From Lucinisca nassula (Eukaryota > Mollusca > Bivalvia > Lucinida > Lucinidae), in contig OY757020.1 of assembly GCA_963580285.1 (NCBI GenBank), positions 105,090,931 through 105,154,930 on the forward strand: a stretch of 64,000 nt of DNA, written 5' to 3'. Below are positions 55,457 to 64,000 of this stretch, in pieces (the stretch's first letter is position 1; every line of letters begins with the position of its first letter). The position numbers were made by a program, and so were the translations under genes. The notes under the pieces are model-generated. The model saw nothing but the letters and a program-made list of their open reading frames with translations. It searched no databases and was not told the DNA's origin.

Positions 55457-55625
55457 AATATAAAGATTTTAACACTGCCGAAATTAATTACGGAAGACAA
55501 AAAAGAGATCAAACAGCAAGTTCTGCCCAACATCAGGAAAACAGTCCACAAGGAATATATCAAAATCATCACGTGAAAAAGTCCGTGAAATAAAGACCCC
55601 CCTGAACCCCACTTTATATAGAGAC

Positions 55626-58600
55626 TAGAAATGCGTTCATAGGACACGGTTGCCCCCGCCTGAAAATATGTCTATGTTCGTATTCATCCATAGAAAGTTA
55701 TTGACAGTGTTTCAGTTTTGGACCCTTTTTATGCCATTTGACATCCAAGTATGACCTTGACCTTGGAGGTACGGACCTGGGTTTTGCACGTGACAAATCG
55801 ACTCATGATGGTTAACATTTCTACAAAGTAATTTCAAAATCCGTCCAGAAATAAGAAAGTTATTGACTGCGTTTAAGTTTCGAATCCTTATTTTGACCTT
55901 TGACCTCTAAGTATGACATTGACCTTTGAGGTACAGACCTGCGTTTTGCACGTGATATGTCGTTTCATTATGGTTAACATTTCTGCCGAGTAATTTTAAA
56001 ATCCATCAAGAAATAAGGACGTTATTGACCGGGTTTAAGTTTTGGACGGACGGACGCACGGTCGGACGAACGGACGAACAGGGGCAACGCTATATGCCCT
56101 TTCCAACTTTCTTCGAATGGCGAGGACATAAAACTGGGGTATACGTTATTTTTCGTATTTCTGCTCCAAGACATAGGTTGTGGGTACACGTTACAACGGC
56201 ATCAATGAGGCGGTTCTAACGATCACCCACAACCTATGTTTTCAGGATATATAAGAAAAATATCAATGATTTTTATCAGAAAAGAATCCCTTTTGGATAC
56301 TTGAAAAATGCACTATGTCGCACGGGTGTGTTTTTGTAATGATGGAATTGGATATAATATAACCAAGAACTAATAATAACAAGAAAGAAGTCTGGAGGAC
56401 AGCCAAATCCCCGCCGCATTTTGTATCAAGGCTCAACCTTGTGACCTTCGCCTGTGACCTTGACCTTGTGTTGGCATGGTTAGCTCACTGAGGGGGATAA
56501 CTGACCCAAAGTTTAATGAGAATTTTTTTAGGGGTAAAGGATATATGGAAGGGACAAAGAATTAAAAGTTATAAACTCGTGACCTTCAATTGTGACCTTG
56601 GCCATGAGTCGGCATTGTTAATTTATAGGTTCTGCACATCAGCTCACTGAGGGGGATAATTGACCAAAGTTTAATGAAAAACTATTAAAGGGTTCATGAG
56701 ATATGGAACGGAGAAGAAAAAGTTACGGACAGACGAACGGACGGACAGACTGACAGACAGATGGATGGACGGACATGGGTTCTGCACATCAGCTCACTGT
56801 GAAGACTATTTGACCACAGTTTAATGAAAATCCTTCCAAGGGTAAAGGAGATATGGAACGGAGAAAAAATTCCAAGTTTCAAACTCGTGACCTTCAACCA
56901 TGAACTTGACCTTGAGTCGGCATGGTTCATTTATAGGTTCTGCACACCAGCTCACTGAGATGTATAATTGACCAACGTTTAATGTAAATCTATTAAAGGG
57001 TTCAAGAGATACGGAGCGGACAAGAAAAAATTACGGACAGACAGACGGACGGACAAACTGACAGACGGACAAACGGACGTGGGTTCTGCACATCAGCTCA
57101 CTGTAAAGAATTTGTGACCAAAGTTTAATGAAAATCCTTCCAAGGGTAAAGGAGATATGGAACGGACAAAAAATTCCAAGTTTCAAAGTCGTGACCTTTA
57201 ACCATGACTTTTACCTTGAGTCGGCATGGTTCATTTATGGCTTCTGCACACCAGCTCACTGAGACGAATAATTGACCAAAGTTTAATGAAAATCTATCAA
57301 AGGGTTCAGGAGGACGGACGCACGCACGGTCGGACGAACGGACGGACAGGGGCAACGCTATATGCCCTTTCCATAATTCTTCGAATGGCGAGGACATAAA
57401 ACTGGGGTTTACGTTATTTTTCGTATTTCTGCTCCAAGACATAGGTTGTGGGTACACGTTACAACGGCATCAATGAGGCGGTTCTAACGATCACCCTCAA
57501 CCTATGTTTTCAGGATATATAAGAAAAATATCAATGATTTTTATCAGAAAAGAATCCCTTTTGGATACTTGAAAAATGCACTATGTCGCACGGGTGTGTT
57601 TTTGTAATGATGGAATTGGATATAATATAACCAAGAACTAATAATAACAAGAAAGAAGTCTGGAGAACAGCCAAATCCCCGCCGCATTTTGTATCAAGGC
57701 TCAACCTTGTGACCTTCGCCTGTGACCTTGACCTTGTGTTGGCATGGTTAGCTCACTGAGGGGGATAATTGACCCAAAGTTTAATGAGAATTCTTTTAGG
57801 GGTAAAGGATATATGGAAGGGACAAAGAATTAAAAGTTATAAACTCGTGACCTTCAATTGTGACCTTGACCATGAGTCGGCATTGTTAATTTATAGGTTC
57901 TGCACATCAGCTCACTGAGGGGGATAATTGACCAAAGTTTAATGAAAAACTATTAAAGGGTTCATGAGATATGGAACGGAGAAGAAAAAGTTACGGACAG
58001 ACGAACGGACGGACAGACTGACAGACAGATGGACGGACATGGGCTCTGCACATCAGCTCACTGTGAAGACTATTTGACCACAGTTTAATGAAAATCCTTC
58101 AAAGGGTAAAGGAGATATGGAACGGACAAAAAATTCCAAGTTTCAAACTCGTGACCTTCAACCATGACCTTGACCTTGAGTCGGCATGGTTCATTTATAG
58201 ATTCTGCACACCAGCTCACTGAGATGTATAATTGACCAACGTTTAATGTAAATCTATTAAAGGGTTCAAGAGATACGGAGCGGACAAGAAAAAATTACGA
58301 ACAGACGGACGGACGGACAAACTGACAGACGGACAAAAGGACGTGGGTTCTGCACATCAGCTCACTGTAAAGAATTTGTGACCAAAGTTTAATGAAAATC
58401 CTTCCAAGGGTAAAGGAGATATGGAACGGACAAAAAATTCCAAGTTTCAAAGTCGTGACCTTCAACCATGACTTTGACCTTGAGTCGGCATGGTTCATTT
58501 ATGGCTTCTGCACACCAGCTCACTGAGACGAATAATTGACCAAAGTTTAATGAAAATCTATCAAAGGGTTCAGGAGGACGGACGGACGCACGGTTGGACG

Positions 58601-59987
58601 AACGGACGGACAGGGGCAACGCTATATGCCCTTTCCAACATTCTTCGAATGGCGAGGACATAAAACTTGGGTTTACGGGGGTATACGTTATTTTTCGTAT
58701 TTCTGCTCCAAGACATAGGTTGTGGGTACACGTTACAACGGCATCATTGGAGCGGTTCTAACGATCACCCTCAACATATGTTTTCAGGATATATAAGAAA
58801 AATATCAATGATTTTTTATCAGAAAAGAATCCCTTTTGGATACTTGAAAAATGCACTATGTCGCACGGGTGTGTTTTCGTAATGATGGAATTGGATATAA
58901 TATAACCAACAACTAATAATAACAAGAAAGCAGTCTGGAGGACAGCCAAATCCCCCGCCGCATTTTGTACCAAGGCTCAACCTTGTGACCTTCGCCTGTG
59001 ACCTTGACCTTGTGTTGGCATGGTTAGCTCACTGATGAGGATAATTGACACAAAGTTTAATGAGAATTCTTTTAGGGGTAAAGGAGATATGGAAGGGACA
59101 AAGAATTAAAAGTTATAAACTCGTGACCTTCAATTGTGACCTTGACCTTGAGTCGGCATTGTTAATTTATAGGTTCTGCACATCAGCTCACTGAGGGGGA
59201 TAATTGACCAAAGTTTAATGAAAAACTATTAAAGGGTTCATGAGATATGGAACGGAGAAGAAAAAGTTACGGACAGACGGACGGACGGACGGACAGACTG
59301 ACAGACAGATGGATGGACGGACATGGGTTCTGCAAATCAGCTCACTGTGAAGACTATTTGACCACAGTTTAATGAAAATCCTTCAAAGGGTAAAGGAGAT
59401 ATGGAACGGACAAAAAATTCCAAGTTTCAAACTCGTGACCTTCAACCATGACCTTGACATTGAGTAGGCATGGTTTATTTATAGGTTCTGCACACCAGCT
59501 CACTGAGATGTATAATTGGCCAACTTTTAATGTAAATCTATTAAAGTGTTCAAGAGATACGGAGCGGACAAGAAAAAATTACGGACAGATGGACGGACGG
59601 ACAAACTGACAGACGGACAAACGGACGTGGGTTCTGCTCATCAGCTCACTGTAAAGAATTTTTGACCAAAGTTTAATGAAAATCCTTCCAAGGGTAAAGG
59701 AGATATGGAACGGACCAAAAATTCCAAGTTTCAAAGTCGTGACCTTCAACCATGACTTTGACCTTGAGTCTGCATGGTTCATTTATGGCTTCTGCACACC
59801 AGCTCACTGAGACGAATAATGACCAAAGTTTAATGAAAATCTACCAAAGGGTTCAGGAGATATGGAGCGGACAAGAAAGTGTTACGGACAGACAGACGGA
59901 CGGACAGACGCACTGACGGACAGACTGACGGACGGACAGACGAAGGCCATTCCTATAATCCCCGCTCCGCTTCGCGGCGGGGGATTA
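55626..59987 (+). repeat. Higher-order tandem array (~1.27-kb units) of Helentron-like type
   Basis: The left end CTAGAAATGCGTTCATAGG with GGACACGGTTGCCCCCGCC matches the ends of H4 and H5. The large unit is marked by CGTATTTCTGCTCCAAGAC at 56154, 57422 and 58696 (spacings 1268 and 1274). Each unit contains a long hairpin (CATAGGTTGTGGGT ... ACCCACAACCTATG), several ~150-bp subrepeats (TTCTGCACATCAGCTCACTG) and CGGACGGACAGAC tracts. The right end is a GC-rich hairpin at 59956-59987 (TAATCCCCGC / GCGGGGGATTA) followed by an A-rich stretch. No protein genes; frames inside are repeat shadows. Confidence 0.65.
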
Positions 59988-60066
59988 AAAATAAAATAAT
60001 AGCAATCGTCATACTGGAATATGCTATGCCAAGATATGGAGGCTAATTCATTTATTTATTTAATAT

Positions 60067-60465
60067 TTAAGAAATTAAATTTATTTTTCTGCAGTTCATG
60101 GAAGTATGAACGCAGTGGGTCGCTTGCGAAGTAAATGAACTCCGAAGGGGTTCATGTAAAATTTGCTAGCGACCCAAAAACTTGCATGAAAAGCAGAAAA
60201 AATAAGTTTATTTTTTATATTTACATTATTTGCCCCTCATCACTGGGCGAAAAATGCTTCTAGGGCAAACTTTTAAAGCTGAAAAACATTTACACGCTGT
60301 TTTTGTACAACGAGCGGAGCAGCGTTGACGTCATTAACGCCCGTAGAGAACAATGGTTTAGACTGACGTCACTTAACGTACTGAAAATCATGCGATTCGA
60401 TGCGTTCATGGGCATATGAACGCAATTGTTTTCTAGGTTTACATTAGACTTTACGCTGGAAATGT
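60067..60465 (+). mobile_element. MITE-like relative of the foldback element
   Basis: Same layout as 55046-55456: TTAAGAAAT, an internal GTTCATGGAAGTATGAACGC palindrome, one arm, end GGAAATGTAAAT. 60466-61065 is unassigned apart from short inverted CTTGACGTC/GACGTCG blocks near 60830-60900. Confidence 0.65.
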
Positions 60466-61065
60466 AAATAAATTTATTTATTTGTTGCTCAATGAAAGAT
60501 TGAATCTTATTTCATTGTATTAACTCCAAAAGCAGTATGTTCACAGTCTACCCACCAGTACTTTCATTGCTTTGACTAGTTTTCAACGTTCTTGAGATGA
60601 AAAAAAAGACAGTGAACACAGCAAAAATTCCATGAAGCTTGAAGCGTTTAATGATAAAGTATAGCGAAGACCACTGTCTTTATAATCTCCTGAATGGTAA
60701 AACATAAAATCTGAACTATTATATTCGGAGTGCTTTTAAATGATATTTGTTGGAAATAGACAGAAAAGATGCCAAAAACATGAGTTAACTATGATGTTTT
60801 ATCTTTATGTTGAACAGCCGTAACCATAGCTTGACGTCGCATGAACGTCTTGACGTCCAATCAAACCACCAAATAAAATAAACGCCAATTTTGACGTCGC
60901 ATCACATCGTTCATCGGGAAATGAAGCCAGTTGCTCTTAAAAGGTTTATATTTAAGGAAAGATAGCGCCAAGTGTAAATGTACATAAATCATAACTTCAT
61001 CCGAACAGCTTCAATCTACCAATATTTGTCGTACTCAAGAGTACACACTGCAGCTTACAACACGA

Positions 61066-61320
61066 GCCTCCGTAACCTAGTGGTTAAGGGCGCTGACTAT
61101 TGATCATAAGGTCTCTCACCGCTGTGGTTCGAGCCTCGCTTGAGTCACATGTGAGACGCCAAGTTCTGCAACGGAAGTTCACGTGGTTTTTCTCAGGGTA
61201 CTCCGGTTTTCGCCCACCTCTGATTTACGATCGTCTCGATATGGTTGAAATAATCTTGAAAGGCCGTGAAATCCACCCCTCCCCCCCCCCCCCCACACAC
61301 ACACACACAACCAAAACGGT
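61066..61320 (+). mobile_element. SINE4, tRNA-derived
   Basis: Head GAGCCTCCGTAACCTAGTGGTTAAGG (A-box) and GTGGTTCGAGCCTCGC (B-box), body to GGCCGTGAAATCCACCCC, then a C-run and CA repeat. No clean duplication seen. 61321-61789 is unassigned apart from a T-run near 61710. Confidence 0.6.
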
Positions 61321-61789
61321 TTAGAAGACACAATCTTTCAAATTATAGTCGCTTGTCAAAGTATTTATCACTGCTATGATGAAACGAGCTTCCCTATTGA
61401 GCATTGTATTAAATCGGAACTCTGCAGGATAAATGAAAAGTCTGGTGTACATTTATCTGAATGGGTCTACACATGTGAAGTATTGGGTACAGGCCCAAGA
61501 GAGTGTTGTAGAAATGGTAAACGTATTATGTTGTTGTTTTCCGGGTCCGTATCCATGGTTGAGAGCTTCTGCACTTCAGCCTCATCGCGTAGTCATTTCT
61601 TTAATTTAAGAATGCAGTTTATATCTGCTGTAAACAGCACCCACCAGTTGATGTTGAACCGGACAAGAGACAATTCTCTGAAAACTTCAATGGAGCATCG
61701 TTTTCTTTTTTTTTTTTTTTTTTTCTTTTTCTTTGTTTTCGTGTTTGGGGTGGTTTGAGGGTCGGGGGAGATTTGCAACAGCATAAAGA

Positions 61790-62020
61790 AGCCTTGGGTA
61801 GCTTAGGTTCAAGCGAGCCTGTGTATTTGCACAGTGTTGGCATGGTATGTGAGATGGCATGTGTTAGAGTCCAGGTCGGGTCACGTTTCTTTTCGCCCCT
61901 GTGACCGACGCTGGCTATCAAACGTCACAAGGTTTGAAAAAGCAAGTGGCCCCACCGGCATTCCAACCCAGATTTTCCTACATAACATGCGAACACGTTG
62001 GCAACAGCTACGGAGCAATA
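61790..62020. mobile_element. Decayed copy of the tRNA-like inverted-repeat element
   Basis: Reverse complement of 61930-62017 reads GCTCCGTAGCTGTTGCC ... GTGTTCGCATG ... CTGGGTTGGAATGCCGG, then CTTTTTCAAACCTTGTGACG, matching the right arm of 40233-40595 block for block. The left half (GTCCAGGTCGGGTCACG, TTCGCCCCTGTGACCGACGC) matches the other arm. Confidence 0.55.
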
Positions 62021-62586
62021 CGGTTAGCCCGTTTAAACTTAATGTGATCAGTTTACCTAAGCAAGCAAAGGACATTTTTATGCGTTACACACGCCCGGAC
62101 ACAGCCCAACAACAAATGTCGGGGCGCTAGAATGCTTTAGGTGCTGCTACACTTAAAATATTATACCTCAGTTTCCTGAAGCAAAACCAAATATGACGCG
62201 CAGCCGTTCTTAAAATTGGAAAGTTCCTATATGGAATAATTTGCTCAAGCGTAAGCAAGTTTTCACTTGTAAGAGTATCTCCTTTCCAGATGGGAGACAA
62301 GTACTTCCTTGGCAGACAGCTTCTTTTCTCTTAGCATGCACGAAACTAACAAAATAGCCCAGCTGGTGGGGCTTAAGCCCCAGGGCCCTTCCCCCTGGAT
62401 CCGAGCCTGTTATGAACGTCCTTTTATTTTTACATGCTGATGTATTCAAATTATTTTCTGCTAATTTGTCCACGCATATCCCTGAAGTATCTTTTTTCGT
62501 CTGATTTTTTTATCATCCGTGCCCCGCCCCGTTCAGAGCCCCATCGATACTGAATAAGCCCAACTACTCCTGAGCAATTAATTTTT
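62021..62586. other. Unassigned spacer
   Basis: No gene or known repeat recognised. Confidence 0.3.
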
Positions 62587-62876
62587 TATTTGACGTTTAA
62601 CGTCCAAGACAACACTGTAAAGGTCATTTTGGAGACGCTGCTTCCAATTCTGTGGGACCTATACCCGACATTGAGATGAAATGACATCTCAAGCACTGCC
62701 GCCCAATGAAACCAATAGGGTTTATAAGCACTGGACGGGTCGACTCGCACCACTTTGCTTGGGCAAGCTTAGATCCTCTACTCTGTTTACCAGTACTCGT
62801 GTGCGGGTCGGTTTCAGCTCTGCGTGGAAGCATCATGCAGCCCATTTATTTCTTCAAGCCCCGATGTGCGGGGGCC
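62587..62876 (-). mobile_element. SINE S1, minus-strand copy
   Basis: From TTTTATTTGACGTTTAACGTCC (tail) to GTGCGGGGGCCG (head). Possible imperfect duplication TGAGCAATTAAT / TGACCAATTGAAT. 62877-63343 is unassigned. Confidence 0.75.
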
Positions 62877-63343
62877 GTCCTGACCAATTGAATATTATCG
62901 TTCTTTAAGAGAGAAGTTATAAGAATGACGAAAAATAGAAACTACAATCTGACCATAGAGCTTTATTGTAAATATGCACGCATGTATTAAATTGGCCTCC
63001 GTAGAATTGGAGGCTGAAAGAGTTATTTTTTGTTTTCTAGGCTACAAGCGACCTATTTTCAGTTTCGTGCGGCTGAAGAAAAAGAAGCAAAGTTGTGCAA
63101 CATTTATGAGTAGGAAAAAGGTTGTAATTAATAGAATTACCTGTTATAGAACCTCAAATCCCAAAAGCTGCGATGATTTATTATGAAAAGAAGCGTTTTT
63201 TGCAAAAATTTCCCCGTTGAATATCTGATTTTCTTCACTGAATGGAGCAACGTGTAGTTTTTCAACATTTCTTACCGGGAACCAAAGTGCAATTTCCGGC
63301 CTTACGGTGGGCTCAAGCGTTTGTTTATACATATGCATACATA

Positions 63344-63415
63344 ATTGAACCTGGATCTAGGTTTAAAATGTCGATTTAGATCTAGTACCTCCATATTGCA
63401 CTTATACAGGACCTG
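63344..63415 (-). repeat. 72-bp dispersed repeat, partner of 39013-39084
   Basis: Reverse complement of 39013-39084 with one mismatch visible. 63416-63729 is otherwise unassigned; a CTACAACACCCCCTGACGAG block is tandemly duplicated near 63625-63665. Confidence 0.7.
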
Positions 63416-63729
63416 ATAAAATTCGCCGAACTTCATTTTCAGCTCCCATAAACACGCCGCTACAAAAGTTCACATCTGTACGATGAGCAAATGGACATAG
63501 TAATAACAATTCGATTCGAACGTCACATGATCTCCCTACCGAAATAGTTATAGTTCCATGACGACCAGAGATAAATATCGAAATATCTTTAACCGACAGC
63601 TATATGTCTATTTATCTAGGTTTACTACAACACCCCCTGACGAGCTACAACACCCCCTGACGAGGATTACGTGTAGGTGATTGTCTGGGCTAATTTCATT
63701 TAAAGTAGAAGTGGTCCTGGAGCTCAAGA

Positions 63730-64000
63730 TACATTAAGTCATGTGGGCCCGACGACCTGAATGCCAGGGTACTTAAGGAATGTAGTGTTGGCCTTTATCT
63801 TGAATGAATCACTTGTCCAGGGCAATGTACCAGATGACTGGAGACAAGCAAATGTTACCCCGGTTTATAAAAAAGGGGAAAAATATGATGCAGCAAACTA
63901 TAGACCAGTGTTGCCAACATGCATCTGTTTCAAAACCCAGGAGCATACATTAGTAAGCACATCAACAAGCACTTAGCCTTTGAGAGCATTCTTGCTGACT
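63730..64000 (+). pseudogene. Third LINE family: RT fragment running off the window
   Basis: Reads PDDLNARVLKECS, then (frame changed near 63785) NESLVQGNVPDDWRQANVTP, VYKKGEKYDAANYRPV and, after another change near 63930, INKHLAFESILAD. This is the RT domain 1-2 region typical of CR1/Jockey-group LINEs and is distinct from the two LINEs above. Frameshifts make this a pseudogene; the rest lies beyond base 64000. Confidence 0.7.

Noticed and set aside
61593..61784. Lysine-rich minus-strand frame
   Set aside because: Produced by a T-run (about 61710-61725) and flanking low-complexity sequence.

Overview
The window is eukaryotic DNA built almost entirely from transposable elements, with a few split exons that look like host genes. 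The mix points to a lophotrochozoan invertebrate, most likely a bivalve mollusc: an I/Nimb-like LINE with RNase H, a Penelope-like element, Helentron-like tandem-repeat elements with (CGGA)n tracts, tRNA-derived SINEs, and hammerhead-ribozyme repeats. This assignment is inference from element types, not from a marker gene.

Region by region. Bases 1-5669 hold the 3' half of an errantivirus-like Ty3/gypsy provirus: pol with a broken integrase, then an env of the baculovirus-F type cut in two by a 0.53-kb LINE fragment with a 15-bp target-site duplication. Bases 5727-8597 are a Penelope-like element whose RT frame has one stop codon. Bases 8647-11392 are a Helentron-like element with 12-bp inverted ends and about 422-bp tandem repeats; inside it is a two-copy tandem of a 382-bp repeat that carries a hammerhead ribozyme in each copy. 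Bases 11743-23545 hold four segments (A-D) of one LINE family in alternating orientation; segment C carries a third ribozyme repeat. Bases 23546-30904 mix Penelope 3' UTR pieces, a ~155-bp tandem array, SINEs, a CACTA-like transposase pseudogene and an internally deleted Penelope copy. Bases 30905-37810 are a second LINE (L2, minus strand) split by a near-complete copy (E) of the first LINE. Bases 38463-42560 hold nested SINEs and a 363-bp inverted-repeat element whose arms fold as tRNA-like cloverleafs.

Bases 41804-49698 contain the best host-gene signal: candidate exons on the minus strand (41804-43707) and on the plus strand (45846-49698), the latter ending in a PHD-finger exon. Bases 52990-55008 (minus) are a 673-codon exon of an unrecognised protein family with good splice signals at both ends. 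The rest is foldback elements, a 1.27-kb higher-order repeat array (55626-59987), more SINEs, and the start of another LINE at the right edge.

Working together: the LINE supplies EN/RT/RNase H, and the abundant SINE family S1 ends in a sequence resembling this LINE's 3' end, which suggests it borrows the LINE's machinery. The ribozyme repeats share one fixed 3' end and have variable 5' ends, as expected for RNA moved by some element's reverse transcriptase. Nearly all element genes are broken; no complete autonomous element is visible.
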